Source: Prochlorococcus sp. AG-670-O17 (GTDB lineage: Bacteria > Cyanobacteriota > Cyanobacteriia > PCC-6307 > Cyanobiaceae). From it: a DNA stretch of 60,557 bases. Below, piece after piece: positions 1 to 9,768 of the stretch. The DNA lies in assembly GCA_003211315.1 (NCBI GenBank), contig QCTC01000004.1:1-60557 (forward strand), written 5' to 3'. The first letter of the stretch is position 1; each line of letters opens with the position of its first letter. Made by a program: the position numbers and the translations under genes. A model generated the notes under the pieces. It was not told the origin of the DNA and made no database searches. It saw only the letters and a list, made by a program, of their open reading frames with translations.

Positions 1-450
1 GCTCATTATCTAAATTGTAAACCTGTATCTTTAAATAGTACAGGGTTGCAATTAATTAGTAATTTGTTTTTGGAGTTAATGGATCCAAGTTCAAAAGCTG
101 TGGCTGGGTTGACTTTAGGAGCCGATCCTTTGGTTAGTGGTTTAATCGTAACAGCTGCTTCTAAAGGATTATTACTAGATGCTTTAATCATCAGAAAGGA
201 AATAAAAGAATATGGAACAAAGGCTGGGTTAGAGGGGCCTACATTAAAAGAAGGAACTATAGTAACTGTCTTAGAAGATGTTGTAACTACTGCTGGATCA
301 GCTATTAAAGCAATTAATAAGTTGCGAGAAAATAATCTTTTAGTTAAAGAAGTTTTGTCTATTGTTGATAGAAGAGAAGGAGGATATGAGGCCTTAAAAG
401 AAAAAAATATACAATTAAAAAGCTTATTTTCAATAGAAGACTTTCTATAA
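1..450 (+). CDS. pyrE: Orotate phosphoribosyltransferase, 5'-truncated by window edge
   Basis: The reading frame is open from the first base, so the true start lies to the left; 149 residues are visible. The enzyme joins orotate to PRPP to make OMP in pyrimidine synthesis. The PRPP-binding signature is clear: [14 protein letters not shown], with the acidic pair followed by the TTxG loop. Upstream, the DPLVSG and [15 protein letters not shown] segments match the substrate loop of the family. The next gene starts 3 bases after the stop, so the two are probably co-transcribed. The assignment is firm; only the N-terminal part is missing. Confidence 0.93.
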   Translation, partial: AHYLNCKPVSLNSTGLQLISNLFLELMDPSSKAVAGLTLGADPLVSGLIVTAASKGLLLDALIIRKEIKEYGTKAGLEGPTLKEGTIVTVLEDVVTTAGSAIKAINKLRENNLLVKEVLSIVDRREGGYEALKEKNIQLKSLFSIEDFL

Positions 451-453
451 ATA

Positions 454-1302
454 ATGTCAAAAATTAAAGAAAATAAAGAACAATTTTGGCTTGAAAAATT
501 TGATTGCTTTTCTATTACTGGAAAAGACAGTAAAAGATTCTTAAATGGAATAACCACAGGAAATATTGTTGATTTAAATAACAAGGTTTTAAAATCTTGC
601 TGGTTATCCCCAAATGGGATTTTAAAATCATTACTTGAAATTAATTGCTCAGAAAATGAATTAAAAGTAATCATCTTAGTAGGAAATACTAGTGAGATTA
701 GAAAATACTTTAATGACATTATTTTTCCGTCTGACGATGTTTCATTAAGTGATACTTTTTCAATAAATAGACTTCAACAAGTTGATGATATAAATTCTTG
801 GAGAATCACTCAACCTATTTTTTTTAAAAATGAAGATGAAAAATATGATTTTTATAAAAATAATCCAAATTCAATGAATACTAATGACTTGCAATTGTGG
901 AAGATTAATCAGGCTATACCATCTTTAAATAGTGAAATTAATGGAAAAAATAATCCACTTGAATTAGGATTAACAGATCTCATAGATTTCAATAAAGGTT
1001 GTTATTTGGGTCAAGAAACAATGTCAAAAATCAAAAATGTTTCTTCTCTAAAGCAGGAGATCAGAGTTTGGACGGCTAAGGATAAAGATTTGAATTTAGA
1101 ATCTGTGGATAAAATTCTTTTTAATAATCAGAATAAAGAAAAATCGGTTGGTTATATTACCAGCATTTATGAATTAGATTCTCGAATAATAAAAGGCTTG
1201 GCAATGATAAAGAGAAAATATTTAGATAAGGAAAATCCTTTTTTTTCTGATAATTTTGGCCAAATTTCAATAGACAAATCTGTAGGTTCAACTTTTCTTT
1301 AA
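454..1302 (+). CDS. ygfZ: YgfZ/GcvT-like folate-binding protein
   Basis: A 282-residue protein of the YgfZ family, tetrahydrofolate-dependent proteins related to the glycine cleavage T protein that help build or repair certain Fe-S enzymes. The family signature KGCYLGQE lies at about residues 181-188, with its conserved cysteine. The N-terminal half is a divergent GcvT-like fold. It starts with ATG 3 bases after pyrE and overlaps the end of the opposite nuclease gene by 4 bases. The family call rests mainly on the KGCYxGQE motif; the exact Fe-S client is unknown. Confidence 0.85.
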   Translation: MSKIKENKEQFWLEKFDCFSITGKDSKRFLNGITTGNIVDLNNKVLKSCWLSPNGILKSLLEINCSENELKVIILVGNTSEIRKYFNDIIFPSDDVSLSDTFSINRLQQVDDINSWRITQPIFFKNEDEKYDFYKNNPNSMNTNDLQLWKINQAIPSLNSEINGKNNPLELGLTDLIDFNKGCYLGQETMSKIKNVSSLKQEIRVWTAKDKDLNLESVDKILFNNQNKEKSVGYITSIYELDSRIIKGLAMIKRKYLDKENPFFSDNFGQISIDKSVGSTFL

Positions 1303-2717
1303 TTAATCTTTTCATGTTTTTTGATTAACCACTTCGCGATTTGAAGTGTAGCCAAGCAGTCATCTCGATTATATTTAATTATTTTTTTTAGAAAAAGATC
1401 ATTTAAAGTACTTTTATATTGAATCCACCAATATAAAGCTTTTGATCCACTTACATTTTTTTGTTCCCATTGGAATCCCATCCAATTAGCAACTGTTTTT
1501 AAACTATAGTTTCTAATAGGTAATATCCATGATCCTCTTACAATTAAGTGTAAGTCTATAAATCTAGACTTTAGGATCTCAATTTCTTTTACATCGAGAT
1601 CTGATTGCCTCGCTAAATTTAAAATTGCGATTCTCTCAGTCTCTCCATAATGCAAGACTGGCCAGTATTTTTGAGAAAAAAGTTTTTGGATAATTTCTTG
1701 ATTTGATTTTTTAGAATTATTTTTAAGGTTTAATATTGGATCATAAAAATCATCTTTAGTATTTTTAAACAAATTACTTACTTTTAAAAATCCATATAAA
1801 AAATCATGTTTCTCATCTGGATTTGACTCGATATCAAAAATAAAGAATCCTGAATCTTTATTTTTTAGAAGATAAGATAAGTTTTTATTGTCAAAAATTT
1901 GAATTGGTATTCCTGATAAATATGCGTTTGATTGCTTTATAAACTTTAAAGCTTTTTCAAATCTTTGCTCCTTGAATTGAAAAAGTTTTTCTCCTAAATC
2001 GATTTCCCTAGCAGCAGCCAGCTCTTTAATATTAGATATCCCATTTTTCTGGAGAAATAAGGCTGTTTTAGAACCTATACCATCTATATCAGTTAGATAG
2101 CCATTATCTTTTGCTTCTTTATCGCAAAACTTTTGCCATGAACATATCGTACATTTTTTCCTGTCTTCAGTAATATCTGGAATAGATCTTTTTAGACATT
2201 CATTTAAATTTAAAAAGGTATTTAATACTTTTTTTCTTAACTTTTGATTTAAATCAATTTTTTCAATATTAATATTATTTGAAAAATTTGAAATTACCAA
2301 TCCCCTTTCAATTTTTGATTCTTGAAAGGAGTCTAATAAAATAGAACAAAAAGCTAAATCGAATAGATGCTCTTTTGTTGTTCTATGGCCTAACTTATAA
2401 ACAACAGGTATATATTTATATTCTCCCCATTTGCTATGCCCAACTACTTTTTTAAGTAATTGAGGTTGGATTTCTGCATTAATATTATTGATTACTTTAG
2501 ATCTTGCTTTTAATCCGATTACTCCAATTGCACCCCTCTTACAGCCTTTTGTTCCAGAATACAAATTTCCATAACTTAGTTTATAAAAGGCTTTGTACCG
2601 ATTAATGATTTCTATAGATTGATGTGGTGACCAAATTTTATGAGACTTATTGCCCTGATAATCAAGCCAAGCTTTTCTTTTGCATCTTATAAAACTTTTT
2701 AAATAAAGATTATTCAA
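1299..2717 (-). CDS. TM0106-type RecB/Cas4-like Fe-S nuclease with RNase H-like domain
   Basis: A 472-residue predicted nuclease. The N-terminal part has a cysteine near residue 12 (RCKRKAW) and a later CTICSWQKFC cluster near residues 190-199. This C...CxxCx5C layout resembles the Fe-S clasp of AddB/Cas4-type RecB nucleases. A short helix-hairpin-helix-like stretch (IDGIGSKTALFLQKNGI) follows. The C-terminal half looks like an RNase H-fold exonuclease: FDIES near residue 290 and YNRDDCLAT near 450 supply acidic residues. The start is TTG; no better upstream or nearby ATG exists. No CRISPR array or RecBCD partner is nearby. The role is unknown, probably DNA repair or processing. Confidence 0.75.
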   Translation of the reverse strand: MNNLYLKSFIRCKRKAWLDYQGNKSHKIWSPHQSIEIINRYKAFYKLSYGNLYSGTKGCKRGAIGVIGLKARSKVINNINAEIQPQLLKKVVGHSKWGEYKYIPVVYKLGHRTTKEHLFDLAFCSILLDSFQESKIERGLVISNFSNNINIEKIDLNQKLRKKVLNTFLNLNECLKRSIPDITEDRKKCTICSWQKFCDKEAKDNGYLTDIDGIGSKTALFLQKNGISNIKELAAAREIDLGEKLFQFKEQRFEKALKFIKQSNAYLSGIPIQIFDNKNLSYLLKNKDSGFFIFDIESNPDEKHDFLYGFLKVSNLFKNTKDDFYDPILNLKNNSKKSNQEIIQKLFSQKYWPVLHYGETERIAILNLARQSDLDVKEIEILKSRFIDLHLIVRGSWILPIRNYSLKTVANWMGFQWEQKNVSGSKALYWWIQYKSTLNDLFLKKIIKYNRDDCLATLQIAKWLIKKHEKIN

Positions 2718-2797
2718 ATTATTTTGGAAAGGCCGTTAAAATTCTACTCATATAAATTAATATAGATAATTATTGGAAATCAAGGAACTATTTAACT

Positions 2798-4258
2798 TTG
2801 TCTGTAAATGAACTAGGTGAAATAAAATTTGGAACTGATGGCTGGAGAGGCATAATTGGTTTTGATTTCAATCTATCAACTCTCTCTAGAGTCGTAGTCG
2901 CTTCATGTCAGGAATTATATTATCAATACTTCGAAGAAACTAAATCTAAAAAAATTCTTATAGGGTACGATCGTAGATTCATGGCAAATGAGTTTGCAAA
3001 GGAAATAGTATCTTTTGTTAAAGGATGTGGTTTTGAACCCATTCTCTCTAATAGTTATGCACCAACACCTTCCTGCAGCTTATATGCCAAAAAATTTATG
3101 TTTTTAGGTTGTTTAGTTATTACTGCAAGCCATAATCCTTATAATTGGCTGGGTTTAAAGATTAAAAGTTTTAAAGGATGTTCTGTGGATGAATCTTTTA
3201 CAAAGGAAGTTGAGAAAAGGTTACTTATGGGAAACTCAATTGAAAGATTGGAAGGTGAATATGAAAAAGTTGATATTAAGAAGTTTCATCTAGATCAGAT
3301 TAAGTCAAATTTTAAGATTGATTTTATTGTGAATAATTTAAAGAAAATGAATTTGCATATTTTTGTTGATTCAATGCATGGTTCAGCAGCAAATTGCCTT
3401 AGTAAGATCTTTGATGGTTGTGATTCAACAATTTTTACTGAAATTAGAGCAGATTATGATCCTTTATTTGGAGGAAATCCTCCAGAGCCACTACTAAAAT
3501 ATTTAGATAATTTAAGTGAAACATTAAAAATTAATTCAAAAAAAGGTATTCAAACTCTAGGCATAATTTTTGATGGTGATGGGGATAGGATTGCTGTAAT
3601 TGATGAAAAAGGAAGATTTTGTAGTACTCAAGTTTTATTACCTTTCTTTATTAACTATTTGGGAGAAAGGAATAAGAATTTATATCCAGTACTTAAAACT
3701 GTTAGTGGTTCAGACATCATTAGTAATATGGCAAAAAATCAAAATAGAGAGGTTGTTGAACTACCTGTTGGTTTTAAATATATTGCAAAAAAAATGATTG
3801 AAGAAAAAATATTTATTGGAGGAGAGGAATCAGGAGGGGTAGGTTTCGGAGACTTTATGCCCGAGAGAGATGCTTTATATGCAGCTATGATTTTATTAAG
3901 TGGAATCGCAGAAAAATCAAAATATTTATATGAAACTCTGGATCAAATACAAGAAAAATTTGGCCCAAGTTTTTATAGAAGAATTGATATTAAATTTCCA
4001 AATCAGTCAGAAAAAGAAATTCTTGAAAAAAATATTAAAAATAATATTCCTTCAAATATATGTGGCTATAATATTGAGAATATCTCAAATATCGACGGCA
4101 TAAAATTGAGAATGGATAATAATTTTTGGCTATTATTCAGGTTCTCAGGAACAGAGCAGCTTTTAAGATTGTATTGTGAGGCAAAATCTAAAAATGATTT
4201 AAATGAGGTTTTGGAATGGAGTCAACAATACATAAATAAATTAAAAAATATAAAATGA
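2798..4258 (+). CDS. Phosphoglucomutase/phosphomannomutase family protein
   Basis: A 486-residue alpha-D-phosphohexomutase, moving phosphate between carbons 1 and 6 of hexose phosphates via a phosphoserine. The catalytic loop TASHNP is at residues 109-114 (Ser111), the magnesium loop DGDGDR at 259-264, the sugar-binding GGEESGG loop around 345, and the phosphate-binding RFSGTE loop near the C-terminus. All four functional loops are present. The start is TTG; the first in-frame residues already match the family's FGTDGWRG opening. Its stop overlaps the rdgB start by 4 bases, suggesting translational coupling. Whether glucose or mannose phosphate is preferred cannot be told. Confidence 0.9.
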   Translation: MSVNELGEIKFGTDGWRGIIGFDFNLSTLSRVVVASCQELYYQYFEETKSKKILIGYDRRFMANEFAKEIVSFVKGCGFEPILSNSYAPTPSCSLYAKKFMFLGCLVITASHNPYNWLGLKIKSFKGCSVDESFTKEVEKRLLMGNSIERLEGEYEKVDIKKFHLDQIKSNFKIDFIVNNLKKMNLHIFVDSMHGSAANCLSKIFDGCDSTIFTEIRADYDPLFGGNPPEPLLKYLDNLSETLKINSKKGIQTLGIIFDGDGDRIAVIDEKGRFCSTQVLLPFFINYLGERNKNLYPVLKTVSGSDIISNMAKNQNREVVELPVGFKYIAKKMIEEKIFIGGEESGGVGFGDFMPERDALYAAMILLSGIAEKSKYLYETLDQIQEKFGPSFYRRIDIKFPNQSEKEILEKNIKNNIPSNICGYNIENISNIDGIKLRMDNNFWLLFRFSGTEQLLRLYCEAKSKNDLNEVLEWSQQYINKLKNIK

Positions 4259-4830
4259 AAAAATTATATTTAGCAAGTAAAAACCAAGGAAAAATTGAAG
4301 AATATAAAAAATTACTATTAAATGTAAATTGCCAATTATTGCTTCAACCAGAATCAATAGAAGTTGAGGAGAATGGGATTACATTTAGGGAGAATGCAAT
4401 CAAAAAAGCAAGTGAAGTTTCTAAAAGAACAAGAAACTATGCCATTGCAGATGATTCAGGAATATGTATTGATGCTTTGGACGGTAGGCCAGGAATTTAC
4501 TCATCAAGATATGCAGAAAATGATCAAAAAAGAATAGAAAGAGTTTTACATGAACTTGATGGAAAAGAAAATAGAGGTGCTTTCTTTATTGCTAATGTTT
4601 GTGTTTGCTCTCCAACTGGGGAGGTGATATTAGAATCAGAGGCTAAATGTTTTGGAAACATTATTCTAAGCCCTAGAGGAAATAGTGGTTTTGGTTATGA
4701 TCCTATTTTTGAGGAGTTATCAAGTAAATTAACATTCGCTGAGATGAGTAATGAATTAAAAGATTTATGTAGTCATCGTGGTAAAGCAGTTAAAAAAATC
4801 ATTCCTCAATTGTTAAATATGATTACCTGA
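4255..4830 (+). CDS. rdgB: Non-canonical purine NTP pyrophosphatase (XTP/dITP)
   Basis: A 191-residue HAM1/RdgB house-cleaning enzyme that hydrolyses dITP, ITP and XTP to monophosphates so deaminated purines do not enter DNA or RNA. Diagnostic segments are the N-terminal SKNQGKIEEYK nucleotide loop, ADDSGICIDALDG with the catalytic aspartate, GFGYDPIF, and the C-terminal SHRGKAV. Length is normal. Its ATG overlaps the upstream mutase stop (ATGA). The stop directly abuts the stop of the convergent carotenoid oxygenase with no bases between. Confidence 0.94.
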   Translation: MKKLYLASKNQGKIEEYKKLLLNVNCQLLLQPESIEVEENGITFRENAIKKASEVSKRTRNYAIADDSGICIDALDGRPGIYSSRYAENDQKRIERVLHELDGKENRGAFFIANVCVCSPTGEVILESEAKCFGNIILSPRGNSGFGYDPIFEELSSKLTFAEMSNELKDLCSHRGKAVKKIIPQLLNMIT

Positions 4831-6318
4831 TTAATTGTTAACCCAAGATCCATGTAAGCCATGTGGAATGGATATTGGAAGTTCATAAATAGCTAATTCT
4901 TTTAAGTCTTTAGCATCTAGTATGACAAGATCACTTCCTCTTCTACTACCATTCCATAACAGAATAAATAAGTAACCCTCATCTTCTTTGTGTGATGATT
5001 GTGATGGGACCATTATTGGTTCACTAACGAATCCGCTGGGTGCAGCTGACCAAGAAATTTCCTCTTTGGTAGTCAAATTTATTTTTTTAATAGCTTGTAA
5101 AGGAGCATTTCCTATTTTCTTATCTGTACAAGCCATCCATGAGTAAGATGCTTTTAATCCTAAAAATTTAGGGTTAACAGTAGCGAATTCGCAACATTGT
5201 GAGCTTAAAGTTTCAAGCTTAGAAGTTCCCCCCTTTAAGTCGATAATAGATCTTTTTAAATTACCCTCTGGATACTTATCAAAGTCAATATTCCTAAAAT
5301 TTTCATCGGGCCCAACAGAAGGAAAATCATCGTAAAAAATACTATCCAAAATTATTTTTGAATCTTTTTCGTATGCATTAACATGATGAAAAACAAATCC
5401 ATCTGGTGCATCTATAATTATTGGTGATTGACCTTTAAATAAGCCACTTTCTCTTGGGATTATAAAAAATTTAGCTTTTTTATTAGGATTTGATTTCAAA
5501 CATTGAGCGGCTCCTTTTTGACCCATTACAAATGGCAAAGGATTAAAGTCGATAGCGTTTTGTAAAAATATTGCCCAATTGGTTGTAATTGCAAAATCAT
5601 GAAGAAATGCAAATCCATTAAATGTATCTTTTCTGTCAATTATCAATTCACCAGAATTTTCACCAGCATTTGAAAATTCCATTAATCTGATAGTACTTTT
5701 TGGACCGGTTTGTACTCCAAAAGTTACCAAAAGTTCAGATGACGAATTTGAATTAAAATCAGATTTTGGATGAGCACTAAATGCTTCGTTGCTCTTTAAA
5801 ACTCCATTTAAAGTTGTTAGTCCAATGGTATCAAGATTGTCAGGATCTAAGGCATGTGGACCCCCTGCTTCCCATAATGCAAGAACTTCATTACCTAGTT
5901 TTACAACATGAGTATTTGCAATATTTTTAAATTTTAAATCAAGAACATTATTTAAGATTCCTCCACTTTTTTGAGTCCCAAAAACTCCTCTATAAATAAA
6001 TTTGTTAATCTTTTTTTCTTCCAAAAAACCTTTTGTTTTTACAAACTTATTTGTTAATAATGGTTTCCCATTATCAAATCTGATTGCTGTAATCATCCCA
6101 TCTCCATCAAAGGGATGATGAACCGATTGGCCTCCTCTTTCTAATATCCCTGGACCGTTTCTGAATAGAGTTCCATTCAATTCATCAATATTTCCCCCTT
6201 TAGTTGTGTTTAATGGTTCATTTGTTAATTCTTTGTCAACATTCTTGTATGCACTAGCCCAGTCTTCTTTGTTAAAAGTTTGACTAGCATTAATTTGTTT
6301 TTCTTGAATATAAGTCAC
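4831..6318 (-). CDS. Carotenoid cleavage oxygenase (apocarotenoid-oxygenase family)
   Basis: A 495-residue member of the RPE65/carotenoid oxygenase family, non-heme iron enzymes that cleave carotenoid or apocarotenoid double bonds to give aldehydes such as retinal. The four iron-binding histidines fit AHPKSD, LHDFAITT, HHVNAYE and the C-terminal PHGLHGSW. The N-terminal NGTLFRNGPG and HPFDGDGM segments are family hallmarks. The start codon is GTG; the next methionine is inside the conserved domain. No rhodopsin gene is in this window, so retinal supply is only a possibility; apocarotenoid turnover is equally likely. Confidence 0.88.
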   Translation of the reverse strand: MTYIQEKQINASQTFNKEDWASAYKNVDKELTNEPLNTTKGGNIDELNGTLFRNGPGILERGGQSVHHPFDGDGMITAIRFDNGKPLLTNKFVKTKGFLEEKKINKFIYRGVFGTQKSGGILNNVLDLKFKNIANTHVVKLGNEVLALWEAGGPHALDPDNLDTIGLTTLNGVLKSNEAFSAHPKSDFNSNSSSELLVTFGVQTGPKSTIRLMEFSNAGENSGELIIDRKDTFNGFAFLHDFAITTNWAIFLQNAIDFNPLPFVMGQKGAAQCLKSNPNKKAKFFIIPRESGLFKGQSPIIIDAPDGFVFHHVNAYEKDSKIILDSIFYDDFPSVGPDENFRNIDFDKYPEGNLKRSIIDLKGGTSKLETLSSQCCEFATVNPKFLGLKASYSWMACTDKKIGNAPLQAIKKINLTTKEEISWSAAPSGFVSEPIMVPSQSSHKEDEGYLFILLWNGSRRGSDLVILDAKDLKELAIYELPISIPHGLHGSWVNN

Positions 6319-6398
6319 TTTAAATTTTTAACTTCATTTATTTTCGCCAAAAATATATGAAATTGTGGCTAATTCAAAAAAATACTGAATTTAACTGT

Positions 6399-7004
6399 TT
6401 AATCACTTTCTAACATTCCTTTACTACTTGGGATAGTTCCTGATCTCCTGATATCTATTTCAGAAGCCATTCTCATTGCTCTTGAAAAGGCTTTAAAACA
6501 TGCCTCAACTATATGATGAGAATTTGTGCCTTGTATTTGATTGATATGAAGAGTGATTCCACTATTATTTACAAAAGCTATAAAAAATTCTCTTACTAAT
6601 TCAGTATCATAATTCCCTATTCTCGGTGCTTTTAATTTTAGATCATAAGACAAATGAGGCCTACCTGAACAATCTAATGTTACTTGAACTAAAGCCTCAT
6701 CTAAAGGTGCAAAAAAATGCCCAAATCTGTTTATTCCTTTTCTTTCTCCTAGGGCTTTAGTAAAGGCTTTCCCAAGAGCAATACCTACATCCTCATTTGT
6801 ATGATGGTCATCAATATGGGTATCTCCAATAGCTCTTATTTTTAAATCAAATAATCCATGACTAGATATTTGATGCAACATATGATCTAAAAAAGGAATA
6901 CCAGTATCAATTTCAGAAATTCCATTGCCATCTATATTAAGAAAAATACTGATATCTGTTTCATTTGTTTTTCTTTTAATTGCAGCTTTTCTTAAGGATG
7001 ACAT
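6399..7004 (-). CDS. hisB: Imidazoleglycerol-phosphate dehydratase
   Basis: A 201-residue enzyme of histidine synthesis that dehydrates imidazoleglycerol phosphate to imidazoleacetol phosphate. Manganese-binding motifs are visible: DHMLHQ near residue 40, [14 protein letters not shown] near 65-80, and later [12 protein letters not shown]. It is the monofunctional, single-domain form without the phosphatase domain found in enteric HisB, as usual in cyanobacteria. The gene follows fabI after 21 bases on the same strand and may share its transcript. Confidence 0.95.
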   Translation of the reverse strand: MSSLRKAAIKRKTNETDISIFLNIDGNGISEIDTGIPFLDHMLHQISSHGLFDLKIRAIGDTHIDDHHTNEDVGIALGKAFTKALGERKGINRFGHFFAPLDEALVQVTLDCSGRPHLSYDLKLKAPRIGNYDTELVREFFIAFVNNSGITLHINQIQGTNSHHIVEACFKAFSRAMRMASEIDIRRSGTIPSSKGMLESD

Positions 7005-7025
7005 TTTATTTGTTTAAATTGTAAT

Positions 7026-7808
7026 TTACATTCCATTAATGCAATAACCTGCATCAACATAAATAGTTTGGCCTGAAATCCCACTTGAAAGATCACTTAA
7101 AAGAAAAGCAGCTGTATTCCCTACTTCTGTTTGAGTAACTGTTCTTCGTAGGGGAGCTTTTTCTTCAACATTGTGGATCATATCCAAAATGCCACCTATT
7201 GCAGAACTCGCAAGTGTTCTAATTGGACCAGCACTTATTGCATTTACTCTTACTTGATTTTTAGGACCCAGCTCTGCCGAAAGGTATCTTACTGAAGCCT
7301 CCAAAGCTGCCTTTGCTACACCCATTACATTGTAGTTGGGTATAGCTCTCTCAGATCCTAAATAAGTTAAAGAAACTACCCCAGCACCATCACTGAAAAG
7401 TGGTTTGGCTGCCTTACATAAAGGTGCTAAAGAATAAGCACTAATATTCAAAGCTCTATCAAAACCTTCAGATGTAGTCGCACTATAATCTCCTATTAAT
7501 TCGTCACGCCCTGCGAATGCAAGACAATGAACTAACCCATCAATTTGCCCCCAATTGTTTTTAATATTTTCAAAAATTTCTTCAATTTGAGTAGGATTTT
7601 GAACATCAAGTGGGAGGAATAATGATGGCTCTAAATCTTTGGTTAATTCTCTAACTTTTGATTCAAACCTCCCTTTTTCATCAGGTAAATAAGTAATTCC
7701 TAGTTCAGCCCCAGCTTTTGAAAGTTGCTGAGCTATTCCCCATGCTATTGAACGATTGTTGGCAATTCCAGTAACTAGAATTTTTTTGCCAGTTAAATTT
7801 AGAAGCAT
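7026..7808 (-). CDS. fabI: Enoyl-[acyl-carrier-protein] reductase (NADH)
   Basis: A 260-residue short-chain dehydrogenase-like enzyme that performs the last reduction of each fatty acid elongation cycle. The FabI-type NAD loop (GIANNRSIAWGIA) is at residues 15-27, and the active-site Tyr-x6-Lys is present as YNVMGVAK. The LxxDVQNP stretch and the C-terminal GQTIYVDAGYCINGM are typical. Length and ATG start are normal. hisB lies immediately downstream. Confidence 0.95.
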   Translation of the reverse strand: MLLNLTGKKILVTGIANNRSIAWGIAQQLSKAGAELGITYLPDEKGRFESKVRELTKDLEPSLFLPLDVQNPTQIEEIFENIKNNWGQIDGLVHCLAFAGRDELIGDYSATTSEGFDRALNISAYSLAPLCKAAKPLFSDGAGVVSLTYLGSERAIPNYNVMGVAKAALEASVRYLSAELGPKNQVRVNAISAGPIRTLASSAIGGILDMIHNVEEKAPLRRTVTQTEVGNTAAFLLSDLSSGISGQTIYVDAGYCINGM

Positions 7809-7915
7809 TTGATTTCTTATTTATATAATTGTCCTACAAAAAGTACACTTCTTTGCGAATTACTGCAAAATATACAATAAATTTCAACTATAGAGAATAT
7901 TATTTAAGTATCAGT

Positions 7916-8509
7916 ATGGTTAAAACAAATTCAATGTTTTTGGAATTAGGGACTCAATTACCTTCTTTCGAAATGATTAATACAAATTCATCTAATCAAG
8001 AAAACTATAATTTAACCAAACTAGATGATAGGCATTTGCTTGTAATGTTTATTTGTGCACATTGTCCTTTTGTTAAATATATCGAAAATTATATTTCAGT
8101 TTTAAGTAGTGATATTGAGGATAAAGTTCAAACTATCGCAGTTTCAAGTAATGATGTTGTTACTCATCCTTCAGATTCTCCAGATTGCTTAAGAAATCAA
8201 GCTCAATTACAAGGCTGGAGTTTTCCTTATCTTTATGATGAAACTCAAGTTTTTGCCAAAGATTTAAAGGCTGCATGTACGCCTGATTTTTATCTTTTCT
8301 CGAATGCTGGAAATAGAAAATTTGCCCTTTTTTATCATGGCCAACTTGATAGTAGTAGACCTAGTAATGATATTTCTATCACTGGTGAAGATTTACATGC
8401 CGCTGTTAAAGGCTTAACTAAAAATAGTGATTATCCTAATCCTCAACAACCATCGCTTGGCTGTAATATAAAATGGACTCCGGGTAAAGAGCCTGATTGG
8501 TTTAAATGA
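7916..8509 (+). CDS. Thioredoxin-like (AhpC/TSA-type) protein
   Basis: A thioredoxin-fold protein of 197 residues from the preferred ATG. An earlier in-frame ATG at 7829 would add 29 poorly conserved, basic residues. The CAHCPFVKYIENYI segment carries a CxxC pair at the usual active-site helix. It continues with AVSSNDVVTHPSDSP, YLYDETQVFAKDLKAACTPDFYLF and the cis-proline-type TPDF element of the peroxiredoxin/thioredoxin superfamily. It is likely a thiol oxidoreductase or peroxiredoxin-like protein; the substrate is unknown. It is transcribed divergently from fabI. Confidence 0.8.
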   Translation: MVKTNSMFLELGTQLPSFEMINTNSSNQENYNLTKLDDRHLLVMFICAHCPFVKYIENYISVLSSDIEDKVQTIAVSSNDVVTHPSDSPDCLRNQAQLQGWSFPYLYDETQVFAKDLKAACTPDFYLFSNAGNRKFALFYHGQLDSSRPSNDISITGEDLHAAVKGLTKNSDYPNPQQPSLGCNIKWTPGKEPDWFK

Positions 8510-8562
8510 ATTAAATATAATGTTTATCCCAGAGAAAAACCTTTAAAGCTAATATAGTAATT

Positions 8563-9768
8563 ATGAAAATACCTCCATTTACATTAGAACGACAGTTCCA
8601 GGAAATCGGCTCTGATATTGAGGAGGCAGTTATGAAAGTTCTTAAAGGTGGACAATATATAGGTGGTCAAGAGATTACTGAATTCGAAGAGAATTTTGCA
8701 TCTCTTATTGGGGTAAATCATGCTGTTGGGTGTAATAGTGGAACTGATGCATTAGTACTTGCTTTACGTGCTTTAGATATTGGGAAAGGAGATGAAGTGA
8801 TTACTTCTTCTTTCAGCTTTTTCGCAACTGCTGAAGCTATAAGTGCAGTTGGAGCTAATCCAGTTTTGGTTGATATTAATTCAAATGATTATTTAATTAA
8901 TATTGATTTAATTGAAGGAGAAATTAACTCTAATACTAAAGCTATTATGCCAGTCCATTTATTTGGTAATGCTGTAAATATGAAATCAATAAAGGCATTA
9001 GCTAAAAAATATGATCTAAAAATAATTGAGGATTGTGCTCAGGCAACTTGTACTATGTGGGGAAATTCTAAAGTAGGAAGTATTGGAGATATAGGATGCT
9101 TTAGCTTTTTCCCAACTAAGAATTTAGGCGCTGCTGGAGATGGAGGGGCAGTTACAACTTCAGATCAAAATATTGCAAAAAAGGTAAGAGAGTTGGCAGT
9201 TCATGGAAGTCCTAAAAGATATCACCATACTCAAATAGGTTTTAATAGTAGGCTAGATACTCTGCAAGCAGCCGTTTTAAATATCAAAATAAAATCTGTA
9301 TCAAAATGGATTAGTAATCGCAAAAAAATAGCTAATAATTATCTTGATTTATTAGAAAAAAATAGTTTTATACATTTACCCAATATTGATTTTGACCATG
9401 TGTCTCATTCTTGGAATCAATTTGTGATTAAATTAAAAAATTATAATTACGATATAAATGATGATTATTCTGAATTATTTGAAACTGATTTCAACAAAAA
9501 TAATTCTTTAAGAAATTTATTGAAACTAAGACTTTCCGAGAAAGGAATTAATTCTATTATTTATTATCCAATACCAATTCATGCACAAATAGCCTATAAA
9601 AATAAAAATTTTTCTAGAGAAAAACTTATTAATACGGAAAGAGTTTGTACTGAGGTACTTAGTCTCCCAATGTATCCAGAAATTTCTTACGAAGAGCAAG
9701 TTTATGTGTCAGAAAATTTAAATATTATTTTAAAAAATTGTATTAATGAACTTCAGATTTGTGCGTAA
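8563..9768 (+). CDS. DegT/DnrJ/EryC1 family PLP aminotransferase
   Basis: A 401-residue pyridoxal-phosphate enzyme of the sugar aminotransferase class, which usually adds an amino group to a nucleotide-linked keto-sugar for surface polysaccharide. Visible family elements are GCNSGTDALVLALRAL (PLP phosphate loop), IIEDCAQA (aspartate contacting the PLP nitrogen), and the lysine in SFFPTKNLGAAGDGG that forms the Schiff base. GFNSRLDTLQAAVL follows. No other sugar-nucleotide genes are adjacent, so the substrate cannot be deduced. Its 3' end overlaps the opposing photolyase gene by 16 bases. Confidence 0.88.
   Translation: MKIPPFTLERQFQEIGSDIEEAVMKVLKGGQYIGGQEITEFEENFASLIGVNHAVGCNSGTDALVLALRALDIGKGDEVITSSFSFFATAEAISAVGANPVLVDINSNDYLINIDLIEGEINSNTKAIMPVHLFGNAVNMKSIKALAKKYDLKIIEDCAQATCTMWGNSKVGSIGDIGCFSFFPTKNLGAAGDGGAVTTSDQNIAKKVRELAVHGSPKRYHHTQIGFNSRLDTLQAAVLNIKIKSVSKWISNRKKIANNYLDLLEKNSFIHLPNIDFDHVSHSWNQFVIKLKNYNYDINDDYSELFETDFNKNNSLRNLLKLRLSEKGINSIIYYPIPIHAQIAYKNKNFSREKLINTERVCTEVLSLPMYPEISYEEQVYVSENLNIILKNCINELQICA

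Noticed and set aside
6..719. 237-residue ORF on the minus strand
   Set aside because: It lies antisense to pyrE and the ygfZ-like gene, both with clear family motifs; composition is that of a shadow frame.
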